Assembly (NCBI GenBank): GCA_963832725.1
Contig: CAWHVG010000006.1
Location: 124,001 to 188,000, forward strand
Length of the DNA stretch: 64,000 bases
Reading direction: 5' to 3'
Origin: JAEZBP01 sp963832725
GTDB taxonomy: Bacteria > Myxococcota_A > Polyangia > Polyangiales > Sandaracinaceae
Under the pieces are notes generated by a model, which had not been told where the DNA came from, made no database searches, and worked only from the letters and a program-made list of their open reading frames with translations. Positions within the stretch are counted from its first letter, which is position 1. The number at the start of each line of letters is the position of its first letter. Positions 45,434 to 54,590 of the stretch are shown here, piece by piece. The position numbers were made by a program, and so were the translations under genes.

Positions 45434-45739
45434 ATGGGCATCAAGAAGCAGGTCGAGAAGCACATGCGCGAGGATGAGCAGCGCGCCCTTCGTGCCGGCA
45501 AGACCTACCGCACCAAGCACGGCGGTTCGTGGGTGAGCTACTACGCGACGCTTGTCGAGGCCGAGGCCAACCGGGAGAAGATCATCCAGGAACGGTCACA
45601 GCCACCGACGCCCGAGGAGTTCGCTGGACCTGACCCGCTCCATCACGAGTCCATCTGGATCGAGCACTACAACGGCCTGACTTGGGAACGCGTCGAAGGA
45701 ACGGAGCGGAGCATCCCCCGCGGGGTGAGGAATTACTAG
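45434..45739 (+). CDS. Small basic hypothetical protein
   Basis: A 101-residue soluble protein from ATG 45434. It opens MGIKKQVEKHMREDEQRALR (charged helix) followed by GKTYRTKHGGSWVSYYATLV, EAEANREKIIQERSQPPTPE and WIEHYNGLTWERVEGTERS. The start lies 8 bp after the upstream stop (TAGGTGACAGCATG), typical of an operon. Tryptophan/tyrosine-rich beta segments after the helix suggest a small RNA- or DNA-binding fold, but I recognise no family. Confidence 0.5.
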   Translation: MGIKKQVEKHMREDEQRALRAGKTYRTKHGGSWVSYYATLVEAEANREKIIQERSQPPTPEEFAGPDPLHHESIWIEHYNGLTWERVEGTERSIPRGVRNY

Positions 45740-45808
45740 CGACGCGGTCACCTTGGAGGGCAGCGCTGAGTGTCGTCCAACGCGCGGCACTTCAGTGTCC
45801 CCGGTGGC

Positions 45809-46045
45809 TCAGAATAGAGTGTCGTCCTCTTCTTCGTCTTCGTCATTGAGGGCGTCTACCGGCTCGTCTCCGGCATCCCATTCGACGCCAGTCGCGACGA
45901 ACCGAACGCCCTCCTTCGAAGGCCAACGGAGAATCGAGAGCTTTCGGTAGTGGGCGGCCACGATCTTCGCGGCGGCGAGCACTTCAAGCTCGTCTCGGCC
46001 ACCATCTTCCAACGGGATGACCTTATCCACATCCAGGCCGAGATG
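45809..46045 (-). pseudogene. Acidic protein fragment truncated by IS91-like copy E
   Basis: The frame encodes HLGLDVDKVIPLEDGGRDEL, then EVLAAAKIVAAHYRKLSILR, FVATGVEWDAGDEPVDAL and an acidic end NDEDEEEDDTLF. The frame continues into the element's terminal sequence, which supplies a spurious N-terminus (MQSPAPEACFQNPLYAAYAP). The true 5' end was therefore removed by the insertion at about 46046. Function unknown. It is the right edge of the island between copies D and E. Confidence 0.6.
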
Positions 46046-47762
46046 CGGAGCGTAGGCCGCATAAAGCGGGTTTTGGAAGCAGGCCTCCGGCGCCGGCGAC
46101 TGCAAGGATCCGTTGGAGCGGTATCACCTTGGTCGAGGCGGGGCTGGGCGCAGGACCGCTGGGGTGCGCGAGGGTGTCGTGACGCGTCCTGAGGAGGAGG
46201 GCCATAGCTCGAGACCGGGCGGCGGACGGAGCGGTGCGCCGCCGGGCGGCCGATGAGGCCCGTGCGGTCAGGGGAAGTCGAGCATCTCGGGGTGCTCGGG
46301 CGGGCCGCGCGGGGGATGGGGTGGCAGCGGGTCGGCCCAGACGTGAAGGTGGGTGAGGAGGCGCGGAATCTCGGCTCGGTCGAAGAGCACGGCCACGAAT
46401 CGGAGCCGGCCCTTGCAGCGTGGGCACGAGAGCACGTCGAGGCCGAAGGAGTGCTTCATCAAGGCGGCCCAGGACGCATCGCGATGGCGCCGCGGCGCAG
46501 CCGGGCGGGGTCGAGGGCGGTCCTTCGCATGCGGGGCGAGCACGCCGGCGTAGAGGGTCGTGTTCGCGCGCGGCCTCGGCACCAACGAGGCGAGTCGGCC
46601 GAGCAAGACCTGCGGGCTCATGGTCACGTGGCTGCCGTCGCTCCACGGGCGCTTCAGCTCGACGCACACGTTTTTCGGGCCCGAGGAGCTTCAATCGGTC
46701 GAGCGCGAGCGGCGGTCGCAGCACGTAGCGGCACAGGTGCTCGAGCCGCTCGCGCTCGTGCTCGTGCACGGCCACCTCGGCGTCGAGGTCCCAGCCGTCG
46801 ATGCGCGCCTTGCGCCGGGTGGGCAGCACCACGAGCCCGAGCCCAGGCTCCTCGCCGGGGCCACACCGCTCGCTGCCCTGCGTGCCGGCCGAAGCGGCGC
46901 AGGTCTGCAACAGAGCGAGCTCTTCGTCCGCCACGTCCTCCTCGGCCGAAGAGAGCAGCGTTCGAGCCCCTCCCAGGATGCGTCCGAGGATCTGCTCTAC
47001 CTGGTTTGGGCTCGGTGCCGGTGCGGCAAAGAAGCGGCGCTGTCCCTGCTCGTCTTCGCCGTAGGCGCCGTCCAAGAACAAGCCGTGAAGGTGCAGGTTG
47101 AGTCGCAAGTCGGAGCCAAATCGCTGGTGCACCGTCACCGAGCCGCCGCGCGGCGAGCGCAACCCCGCTCCACGTGCCACCCGCCGGTAGTGCGACTCGA
47201 TGGCCCGCGTCGCGAGGCGCGTGAGGGCCAGCGCCAGCTCGTGGTCGAACGCCGCCCGAACCCGCAGCCCGAACGGAAGCGAGAGCACCCACTGCCTCAC
47301 GCGAACGCCCTCTGGGAACACGCGCTGAGCCAGGTGGCGCGCCCGCTCCGTCATGCGCCGGCCGCAGCAGCGCGGGCAGAATCCGCGCCCTTTGCACGAC
47401 AGGCCCGTCACTCGCGTCAGGCCGCAGCCCTCGCACTCGAAGCGCGCGCACCCCGCCGCGAGCCGGTCACAGTCGAGGTAGCCTTCGAGCTCTCGGACGA
47501 CGAAGCGTGGTAGTGGCGCCCCCAGGCGCTCGCGCTCCTCGAGGAAGCTCGCCAGGTGGATCCGCAGGAGCCTGTGCAGCGCGTTGCGCTCCGGGTCGAG
47601 CGGGCTCGTGTCCGGTCGGGGCGAGGCCACGCGGCCGCCCCCAGCAGCGCACGGACCGGCCCTCGGGGACGTGATCTCCCGCAGTTGCGCGACAGGATCG
47701 GCGAAGGGGGCCGCCGATCGGCGAAGCCTCCGCCAATCTCTGGCTCACGAGCGTCAGGGCGC
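46046..47762 (-). mobile_element. IS91-like element, near-complete copy E
   Basis: The only copy with both ends. Its left (transposase 3') end, CGGAGCGTAGGCCGCATAAA, is shared with copies A and D; its right end, CTCACGAGCGTCAGGGCGC near 47762, is shared with copy C. Length is about 1.7 kb. Palindromes CCGGCGCCGG near the left end and CGCCGATCGGCG near the right end are candidate origin and terminus hairpins of rolling-circle transposition. No terminal inverted repeat or target duplication is apparent, as expected for this family. Confidence 0.8.
46268..47630 (-). CDS. tnpA: IS91-family HUH/Y2 transposase, one frameshift
   Basis: From GTG 47630 the protein has an N-terminal zinc-binding domain (FECEGCGLTRVTG, SCKGRGFCPRCCGRR). 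It then has a helical region (FDHELALALTRLATRAIESH), the HUH motif NLHLHGLFLDGAY that coordinates the catalytic metal, a cysteine region, RKARIDGWDLDAEVAV and the tyrosine segment CRYVLRPPLALDR. The C-terminal part (LVPRPRANTTLYAGVLAPHA, SFGLDVLSCPRCKGRL) is in another frame; five T at 46671-46675 (four expected) cause the break. Corrected, it is about 454 residues. It would nick and join single-stranded DNA ends in rolling-circle transposition. Whether it is active depends on the frameshift being real. Confidence 0.85.
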
Positions 47763-47825
47763 ACGCGCAACGACGGCGCGCCTCCGCCGCCTGCGGGGCG
47801 CCTGAGCGCCGGCTCGCGCAACAGG

Positions 47826-47993
47826 TGAGCGGACCCGTTCAGGCGCTCGTGTCGCGCGCGGTCGCGCGTGTTCACGCTGGTGGTCGGTGGCCTCCTGCAC
47901 CGCGGCTTCCTCGAGAGGCAGCCCCTCGACGACGCGTTCGTCGACGACATCCTCGACCTGCTGCTCGTGGGGCTCCGTCCGCGGACGAACTGA
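47826..47993 (+). pseudogene. TetR-type regulator, C-terminal fragment
   Basis: The frame ending at TGA 47991-47993 reads VARVFTLVVGGLLHRGFLER, then QPLDDAFVDDILDLLLVGLR and PRTN. The ending 'D..VD.LL.GL.P' resembles the last helix of TetR/AcrR family regulators. The DNA-binding domain is missing; the element's right end lies about 65 bp upstream. Confidence 0.35.
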
Positions 47994-48123
47994 TGGTTTC
48001 ACGGCAACGAAGCGGGCTCGGACCCGAGCGCGGCGCCTCGCGGAGCGCCGCGGCCCGGCGCCCGGCTGTCGTCTCCGCTCTTCGACCGGCGTGAAGCCGC
48101 GCTCTGATGCCGGAGCTGGAGGG

Positions 48124-48627
48124 CCCGGGGAGCGACACCCGGACGGTCTCTCGTTCCTCTGCTTCTCGCCCGACCACAACGAGGCCTACGAGCCGGGCAA
48201 CGACCAGACCGCGCTCCTCAGGGCCACCAGCGACCCGATCGGCGACGACCACGAGCCGCCGGAAGACCGCGAGATTCGTGAGCAGGGATACTTCGAAGCC
48301 GTGCGCGTCGAGATCCCGAGTGGCGTTCCCGAAGGCGACGTGCTCGATGTCGGCATGATTGGAGCGGACCCTGTCCTCGTGCGGACGCGGGCGCCGGTGG
48401 AAGTGCGCGGCCCCTACGGCATCCGGCGGCGCGTCTCGCGAATCGTGCTGACCGTCGACGAGCGCGCTGCGTTCGTTCGGGCCGCACGGCGGCGGCTCGC
48501 GGGCCAGCGGTAGCAGGTCGCGCGCGAGCGGAGCAAGGCGGAGGGTGACGCGCCCGCGGATCCCGCGCGGCCGGCGATCGAGCTCGTCCGCGGGGAGCTG
48601 GATCGCATCGCGCGGAAGGAGTGGTGA
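48124..48627 (+). CDS. Hypothetical protein with an in-frame amber codon, 5' end unclear
   Basis: Protein-like sequence starts around PDGLSFLCFSPDHNEAYEPG and runs through FEAVRVEIPSGVPEGDVLDV, RRVSRIVLTVDERAAFVRAA to TAG at 48511-48513. The same frame then continues with equally good sequence (QVARERSKAEGDAPADPARP, AIELVRGELDRIARKEW) to TGA 48625-48627. A CAG-to-TAG change or a base error would explain it. No start codon or family is recognisable; the 5' part may have been lost when the IS91-like copy arrived. Confidence 0.4.
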
Positions 48628-48770
48628 GCGCGTCGGGACGGGCGGCTCGGCGCGAAGGATCCGTCCTGCTCGCCGCAGCCGGGAGAGGCTGGCTCAGATG
48701 GCGGCGCGGATCGCGCCACCGGATCACCCGGCCGCGCACGGCTACGGGCTCTGAAGGTCACCAAAGGGCG

Positions 48771-49550
48771 TCAGGCGACGGCCACACCCCGGCCTTCGCA
48801 GTGCGTGGCGAGCGCGCCGAGCTCATCGGCGAGCGCCAACGCCACCCGCGGCTCGAGGATCCCTCGACTCGCCAAGCGCGCGTAGAGCTCCGCGGCCTGA
48901 TCGAGCACGAGGATCTCGTAGCCATCGGGTCGCTCGCACCCGTCGACGACGGAGGGGCTGTCCCGGAGCTCCTCGAGGAACGCCGCGGAGTCGAGCCGGT
49001 CGAACCGGACGGGGATCCCGTCCACCCGCGCGAGGTGCGACACCAGCGGGATCGCCCCCACCTCACGGAGCTCTCGGTCGCGGGGCGTCGACGCCATGAA
49101 CGCGTAGCTGAACGCCTCCCAGTGCGCGACGGCCGCGAGGATCTCCGCGTCGGAGAACAACGAGCCCACCGGGGGTTCGGGTAGCTCGATCGTCTGCGCC
49201 GGCTCGCCGTGGGACCGACGCTGCAGCTCGATCTGCACGAGGTGGATCGCCAGGTCGAGCTGAGCCGCCACATCACGTTGGTAGGTCCAGGTGACGATCT
49301 GCTCGAACGCATCGAAGACCTCCGCGGCCGACAGCCCGGAGGCCTTCCGCGCGAACGCCAGCCCGGGCGCCAGCCACGCGGACGGTCCCGGCACACCTCC
49401 TCCGGGGAGCGCCGCCCGCAGCGCCCGCTCGACGGGTGGCGCGGGCTTCGCCTCCCGCAGGAACGCCGCGAGTGAGCATGTCGTGTTTCCAGGAGTGACC
49501 TTCGCGGACCGCGGGCGGCGGCGAGATCGGCGGATGCGTCGCTTCGTCAT
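48771..49550 (-). CDS. Hypothetical protein
   Basis: A 259-residue soluble protein from ATG 49550. The basic N-terminus (MTKRRIRRSRRRPRSAK) is followed by SLAAFLREAKPAPPVERALR, then FDAFEQIVTWTYQRDVAAQL, DLAIHLVQIELQRRSHG and LFSDAEILAAVAHWEAFSYA, a mainly helical domain. The C-terminal half, FDRLDSAAFLEELRDSPSVV, then ELYARLASRGILEPRVALAL, is also helical. The ORF is open further upstream but without protein character. It is divergent from the 47-residue ORF at 49622. I recognise no family. Confidence 0.55.
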   Translation of the reverse strand: MTKRRIRRSRRRPRSAKVTPGNTTCSLAAFLREAKPAPPVERALRAALPGGGVPGPSAWLAPGLAFARKASGLSAAEVFDAFEQIVTWTYQRDVAAQLDLAIHLVQIELQRRSHGEPAQTIELPEPPVGSLFSDAEILAAVAHWEAFSYAFMASTPRDRELREVGAIPLVSHLARVDGIPVRFDRLDSAAFLEELRDSPSVVDGCERPDGYEILVLDQAAELYARLASRGILEPRVALALADELGALATHCEGRGVAVA

Positions 49551-49621
49551 GCGGGCCTCATCGGTGGCGCGAGCGCCAGGTTGCGTGCCACCGCGGTCCA
49601 GACTGCCGCTACCCTCGACCC

Positions 49622-49765
49622 ATGAGTCAGCTGGCCGACCTCGGGCTCGAAGAGCACGCCGGGGTTCCCGAAGCGTGGCTTCGTGGATACTTCGAGACCC
49701 TGCGCGAGGTCGCCCTCGAGGCCGACGGTGGCGCGGTCGACGTCCTCTACTGGATGGCGGTGTGA
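49622..49765 (+). CDS. Small ORF of 47 residues
   Basis: ATG 49622 to TGA 49763-49765 gives MSQLADLGLEEHAGVPEAWL, RGYFETLREVALEADGGAVD and VLYWMAV. Composition and codon use are coding-like (third-position G/C). It could be an intact small protein or the N-terminus of a longer lost gene. No RBS stands out. It starts 72 bp from the divergent gene. Confidence 0.4.
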   Translation: MSQLADLGLEEHAGVPEAWLRGYFETLREVALEADGGAVDVLYWMAV

Positions 49766-49802
49766 GCGAGGCCTCGCGCCTGCACGTCGAAAGGAGGGTC
49801 CG

Positions 49803-50631
49803 ATGAGCCACGTGCGCTTCGTCGCTCTATTGCTCGTGAACCTGCTCGCCGTCGCCCCCGAGGCGCTGGATGCGTTCGGTGGCCGTGCGCACCCCCGAGG
49901 CCGCGCTCGCGCGGGGCGTGCGCGTCAGCCGGTCGATGCCCGCCGATGTCGACGGCGACGGGACCGAGGACGCCTTGCTCGAGCTCGAGCGCGAAGGGAC
50001 GACCGAGCGCGCCTTGGCGGTCGCGCGGCGGCACCGGCTGGGGTGGCAGGTCCTGCCCACCCACGGCTACATGTCCGAATTGGCGACGGAGTGGATCGGC
50101 GCCCTCCCCGCGGGTGGGCGGACCGCGCTCGTCGCCCGGCGACGTGTCTGTGGCGACCAACGGTGCTTCGACGTCTTGCACGTCTTCCACCTCGAAGCGC
50201 GCGTGGCCGAAGCGGCGGGGAGCGTCTACGGGTGGCGTGGCGAGACGCTGGCGGCGGTCGCCGTCGACGCGACGAGCTCGGTCGCCCAGACCGGTCACGG
50301 CCAATCTCGAGCCCTCGGGCTGGCCCCCAACTCGGGCACCCTCTGGCTCGGGCCATGGACCGCCTCGCCCCAGGACGCGGTCCTGACACGGCCGATCGCC
50401 ATGGCGACCGGCGGCTTCCTCGCCTTGACGAGCGATCGAGTCGGCGTGTTCTGGACCACCGAAGGTCGCGGTGAGCTGATGCTCGCGACGTTCGCCTTCG
50501 ACGGCACCCCGCAGGGGGCCCCCCATCGACACGGGGATCACGTCCGAACGGTCGGAGGGCTCTCGATCGCCGCCGCGGGGCGCGGCGTACCCCCCATACC
50601 GTTGCCGAGAGCCGCCCGGCACCTCGAATGA
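49803..50631 (+). CDS. Exported protein of unknown function, one frameshift
   Basis: ATG 49803 follows AGGAGG at a good distance and opens a signal peptide (MSHVRFVALLLVNLLAVAPE). The frame is lost near 49868, and the continuation lies in the next frame: VRTPEAALARGVRVSRSMPA, DVDGDGTEDALLELE (a DxDGDGxxD calcium-binding or FG-GAP-like turn), then VAVDATSSVAQTGHGQS and TSDRVGVFWTTEGRGELM. A single-base shift would join them into about 275 residues. The last 20 codons run into repeat array 2. It may be a periplasmic beta-propeller-like protein whose 3' end was replaced by the array. Confidence 0.5.
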
Positions 50632-51190
50632 ACCCTCGGACCGTTCCCCGATTCCGCCGGCAACTCGGGTGAACGCTCGGACCGTTCCCCAGTTCCGCCA
50701 GCGGTTTGCGCGAACCCTCTGACCCTTCCCCGAGCTCCGCCGCCGTCTGGCCCGACCCCTCGGACCGTTCGCCAATTCCCCTAGCGGTTTTCGCGAACCC
50801 TCTGACCCTTCCCCGAGCTCCGCCGCTCTCCGCTCCGACCCCTCGGACCGTTCGCAGAAATCCCCAGCAGTTTTCGCGAACCCTCCGACCGTTCACCCAA
50901 TTTCCCCAGGAACTTCCACGAACCCTCGGAGGGTTCCCCGAGAGGCCCTCCCGCGCGGAACCGACCCCTCCGGCCGTTCCGCGCGCCGGCGGAGAGCCTC
51001 TGGGCAACCCTCGGACCGTTCCCCTACGGTCCCTGGCTATTTCTCACCCCCGGTCAGACCGTTCGCCGAAGCCGCCACGGACTTTTCGGAACCCTCCGAC
51101 CCCTCCCCTCGAGCTGCCACGGTCTTTTCGGACCCCTTCGACCGTTCGGCCGAGCCGCCACGGCTTTTGGGGACCCCTCCGACCGTTCCG
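50630..51190. repeat. Tandem array 2: 14 units spaced about 41.7 bp
   Basis: The core GAACCCTCGGACCGTTC and variants begin at 50630, 50671, 50712, 50754, 50795, 50837, 50878, 50920, 50963, 51005, 51048 (right half only), 51089, 51131 and 51172. Intervals are 41-43 bp, mean 41.7. Each core has two pentamers, ACC(C/G/T)T and ACCGT (or variants), and many units share the spacer GCGGTTTTCGC or CCACGG-TTTTCGG. The same pentamers occur inverted in array 1. Frames on the minus strand show 14-residue periodicity but shift at 41- and 43-bp units. Confidence 0.85.
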
Positions 51191-51453
51191 GCGGCGGGCG
51201 CTCGGAGTCGCCCGACCCCTGCGCGAGGGTTGGCGACCTGCGTACCGGGCTCGCTCCGGACCGAGCATGTCACCCGCACCTCCGAGGGAACGGAGCAGGC
51301 TGCGAGACCGACGAGTCACCCCGGCGTCGCTGATGGGGCACCGACCACCCCCCGCGCGCCCGGCTGCGGCGGCCATGCTGCCGTCCGGCGGACGCCGGCC
51401 CTTCCACGCGGGGCTCATGACCGCGGCGCGCGGGCCCGCGTGAAGCGCGGATC

Positions 51454-51576
51454 ATGGACGACGCGCTCGTCCGGATGTCGCGCGATCAAACCGTCGTGCG
51501 GCTCTCGATCGGCGAGGGTTTCGTCGCGCTGGCGAACGGCTGGCAGGAGCTCGGCTTCTCTCGCTTCGCGGACTAG
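51454..51576 (+). pseudogene. Short fragment of an unidentified protein
   Basis: ATG 51454 to TAG 51574-51576: MDDALVRMSRDQTVVRLSIG, EGFVALANGWQELGFSRFAD. The piece is well conserved in character and I associate it with the N-terminal part of HNH-type or related proteins of Myxococcota, but cannot prove it. The frame ends where low-complexity CCCCGGATCCCCGGATCC sequence begins. Presumably a remnant. Confidence 0.3.
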
Positions 51577-51819
51577 GTGCGGGAGCGCTCCCCGTATCCC
51601 CGGATCCCCGGATCCCCGGGGCCACCCGGCAATCCCCAGACTCGGAAATACGGGTCGACGCCGGCTGCTGCCGGAGCTGCTGCGGGAGCCTGCGGCGGGG
51701 CTCGCGGAGCATCGTGGCCGGCACCTTCGGCGAGCCACCTGAACGGTGGCAACGCCGGCTGCCCCGCGCGCGCTCGACGCTGGGTTGCCCGGCCGCTCGC
51801 GTTGACACACCTTCTCCGC

Positions 51820-52173
51820 GTGAAGATCGACTACGACGCGTTGGCGCGCGACAAGAGCGACGACGACCTCGTAGCGATGGTCGAGCGGCAACATCGCGAC
51901 TTCGCGCCCGAGGCGCTGGCCGCTGCGCGTGCGGAGCTCGACTCGCGCGAGGTGTCCTACGCCGAGCCGAAAGAAGCGCCGCCGACGCGGTTGCCCGACG
52001 GAGTGAAGCACACGCCCAACCTGGTTCGCATCCTCGGGGCGGCGTTCGGCGCGGCGGTCATGTCGCTCGGGCTGCTGGCGCTCATCGTCGGCGGCTTCTC
52101 GCTCGCGGTCGTCGCCTGCTTCGTCTCGGGCGGGGCCATCCTGGCCTACTCCCTCGGATCCAAGTCGTCGTAG
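51820..52173 (+). CDS. Small membrane protein
   Basis: A 117-residue protein from GTG 51820 (MKIDYDALARDKSDDDLVAM). The first 70 residues are charged and helical, with VERQHRDFAPEALAAARAEL resembling short 'EL..R' domains of membrane-associated proteins. Two hydrophobic segments follow (AAFGAAVMSLGLLALIVGGF and LAVVACFVSGGAILAYSLGS), giving a two-TM hairpin with a cytoplasmic N-terminus. Nothing links it to its neighbours, both of which are fragments. No family recognised. Confidence 0.55.
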   Translation: MKIDYDALARDKSDDDLVAMVERQHRDFAPEALAAARAELDSREVSYAEPKEAPPTRLPDGVKHTPNLVRILGAAFGAAVMSLGLLALIVGGFSLAVVACFVSGGAILAYSLGSKSS

Positions 52174-52539
52174 GTGCGCTCGCGGCGCTCGTCGACTGCG
52201 CCCCCGAGCCGAGAACGTTCGTCGAACCGGACGATTCCGGTCGACGAAGCGACGGTGCCGACGGCGCCGCGGGCTGCCGCTCCCCAGGTCGTGTCGGAGC
52301 TGAAATCGTGGGCGATTCACCCCCTCCCACGAGTCAGGAAAGCGAGCGGCGGCGACAGCGCGTGCGTCGACGCGGCGCCGATCGCACGCAGCGTCACGAG
52401 CACACGCTCAGTCCCGAGGTGGGCGCGCATCGCGTGCAGCGTCGGCGCGCAGCCGAGCGTCTCCGGAAGCGACGTCACGAACGCCAGCAGCGCGGCTCCG
52501 ATCGCCTTCTCGGGTCGTCGCACCCAGCGCATCGAGGCC

Positions 52540-53306
52540 ACCGTGAGCCCCGCGGACGTCGAGGCCGTCCTGCGCGACTTCCTCCCTCGCGCCCACGCCC
52601 TGCTCGACCCGAGCAACGAGATGGCCCGCGGCGAGGAGGACGAGCTCGCCCTCGCCCAAACCTTGCCGCCGCCTCCCGCCGCCACGGCGCCCAGGCCCAC
52701 AGCCCCGACGCCCCCGAGCCGAGCGACGGCTCGGTGCACCTGCCCACCCACCGCAAGGCTCGCATCGACCGCTTCGACCTGGACGCCGAGGTCTGCGTCA
52801 AAGAGCACCGGTGCGAGCGCCTCGAGGCCCTCTTTCGCTACGTCCTGCGCCCGCCGCTGGCCCTGGACCGACTGAAGCGCCTCGGCCCCGACCTCGTCGC
52901 CCTCGAGCTGAAGCGACCTTGGTCCGACGGCACCACCCACGCCTCGATGAGCGTGCGCACCTTCCTCACCCGTCTCGCCGCCCTCGTCCCGAGGCCCAGA
53001 GCGAACACGACCCTCTACTACGGCGTGCTTGCCCCCCACGCCAAGCACCGCAACGCCATCGTCCCCACTCCACCCGACCAATCCCGCGCCCACGACGCCT
53101 CCTGGGCCGCCCTCATGCGGCACGCCTTCGGCCTCGACGTCCTGTCTTGCCGGCTGTGCCGCGGCCGCATGCGCTTCACCCACGTCGTCTTCGACCCCGA
53201 CGAGGTCCGACGCCTCCTCGGCCACCTCCGATGCTTCAGCGACCCGCTCCCCGTCTGCCCCGCCCGCGGTCCGCCCGACGGGCCCGACACCCTCGACTTC
53301 CCTTGA
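52540..53306 (+). mobile_element. IS91-like copy F, diverged transposase C-terminal half
   Basis: Two plus frames align to the second half of the copy E transposase. The first is VSPADVEAVLRDFLPRAHAL, with EDELALAQTL. After a frameshift near 52690 the second gives LPTHRKARIDRFDLDAEVCV, FRYVLRPPLALDRLKRLGPD, LAALVPRPRANTTLYYGVLA and HAFGLDVLSCRLCRGRMRF, ending at 53306. It differs more from the others than they do from one another, so it is an older or separate subfamily member. It is the only copy besides A in plus orientation, and it lacks the common outer end. Confidence 0.8.
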
Positions 53307-53631
53307 CCGAGTGACCGACGTGACCGAGTGCGCGCGCCGCAACGCGCTCCTGCGTCCCGAACCCGACACCGGCCCTGCAACCGCCCCGCCGTGGCGCACA
53401 GACCTCCCAGGGCTATCTCCCGCCTCGCGCTGCGCGGACCCTTGACCTCCCGGGCCCGGTTGTAGTTCCTACACCCCGGTTGCTAGCCTGGGCACGGTTG
53501 CTTGTGCTTGCGCATTGAGTCGATCCGAACAGTGTCGTGTGTGCGCGCCGGCTTCGCTCGCTGGAGCGAGCCGGGCGGAGGGGTAGCTGCGTCCCTGGAC
53601 CAATCGAGAACGGGCTCGTCCGCTACGCTCC
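53307..53631. other. No gene recognised (325 bp)
   Basis: Contains tail sequence after copy F and the downstream region of the minus-strand gene at 53632. Around 53457-53485 the composition is briefly A/T-richer (TTGTAGTTCCTACACCCCGG), but I see no defined element. Confidence 0.3.
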
Positions 53632-54195
53632 TCAGGAGGGCGAGCGGAGCGCGCGCACGGCCAGGATCGCCTCCTCGACCTCGCGTCGCAGGCGCTCGCA
53701 CTCCTGCTCGATCACGAGCGCGGGGAGGTGGACGCCGCTCCGTACCAGCTCCGCGGCTTCCTCCAGGCGCTTCACCCGGCGGACGACCGCGCGATAGGGC
53801 CGCCCGGCCCACGCCGTCTCGAGCTGCGCCCGGCTCGCGGGATCGAGCCTCGCGAGCAGCGGCTCGACGTGGCGGGCTCGCGCGTCCGCCAGGCTCGGGT
53901 GCGGGCCGTCGAGGAACGCCTCGAAATGCGCGAGCGCGAGCAGCGCATCGACCGGGAGACCCTCCAGGCCTCGGAGGTACGCCTCGGTGAGCGCGAGGTG
54001 GATCGACATCTCCGTGCTCGCGTCGTCGTCGTACTTGAACTCGTCGTACGCTTCCTCGATGAGCGCGAGGTAGTCCTCCGCCTCCTCGTGGCCGAAGTCC
54101 TTCGCGACGAGGAGCCACCTGTAGGCCCGCTCGGGGCTCTCTCGGGCGAGCGCGAAGAGCTCCTCGACCCGACCTTCTCGAGCATCGTCCAACAT
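53632..54195 (-). CDS. Hypothetical helical protein (SEL1/TPR-like start)
   Basis: A 187-residue soluble protein from ATG 54195. The start, MLDDAREGRVEELFALARES and PERAYRWLLVAKDFGHEEAE, has the alternating small/large pattern of SEL1-type helical pairs ('A..WL..A...G...A'). The rest (LALTEAYLRGLEGLPVDALL, LARLDPASRAQLETAWAG, RRVKRLEEAAELVRSG) is helical with an acidic bias. Proteins like this often sit beside immunity or envelope genes, but nothing here tests that. Intact ORF with a natural stop at 53632. Confidence 0.6.
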   Translation of the reverse strand: MLDDAREGRVEELFALARESPERAYRWLLVAKDFGHEEAEDYLALIEEAYDEFKYDDDASTEMSIHLALTEAYLRGLEGLPVDALLALAHFEAFLDGPHPSLADARARHVEPLLARLDPASRAQLETAWAGRPYRAVVRRVKRLEEAAELVRSGVHLPALVIEQECERLRREVEEAILAVRALRSPS

Positions 54196-54318
54196 GCGCG
54201 ACGGAGGTTAGCGCACGTGCAGAGGATGCACGCTCGAAGTGGGCACCCAGGGAGCGGCTGATCGGTCCAGGAATAGGCGGAGCGCGACGGCGCGCTTAGG
54301 CTCACCGCGAGGAGGTGC

Positions 54319-54534
54319 GTGCAGCGATTCAGGCCGCACACGGGCGCGGTATGGAGCGGATGGTTGGCCCCGGCGCTGGTTCTGTTGGCGGGCTGCTACA
54401 TCGGCTTGACACGAGAAAGCTATCGGCAGCGGAACGGGTTCGTCACCGCCGACGCAACACTCCTTTCCGCCGACGACGGCGCGAGACGGCGATCACGGCG
54501 ATCAGCAACCTCGACGAGCGTATCGTGCGCGTAG
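54319..54534 (+). pseudogene. Lipoprotein 5' fragment
   Basis: GTG 54319 after GGAGG opens a signal peptide (GWLAPALVLLAGCYIGLTRE) with a clear lipobox LLAGC. The next 25 residues (SYRQRNGFVTADATLLSADD) are plausible, then the frame becomes arginine/serine-rich shadow sequence and stops. A frameshift or truncation around 54475 is likely. Function unknown. Confidence 0.4.
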
Positions 54535-54590
54535 GCCACTCAGCGCGGTCGGCGCATCCGGCGTGCTCAGAGCCATCGCGGTGCCCCGAG

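Noticed and set aside
41247..47762. Complete prophage
   Set aside because: No terminase, portal, capsid, tail or integrase gene is recognisable. Only BstA-like, GH25 and SHOCT-type genes suggest phage ancestry.
48511..48513. Pyrrolysine or programmed readthrough at TAG
   Set aside because: There is no supporting element or gene set in the window. A point change or sequence error is sufficient.
50630..51190. Coding repeat with 14-residue units on the minus strand
   Set aside because: Unit lengths of 41 and 43 bp change the frame repeatedly, so no single protein could keep the repeat. The open frames are a by-product of GC-rich composition.
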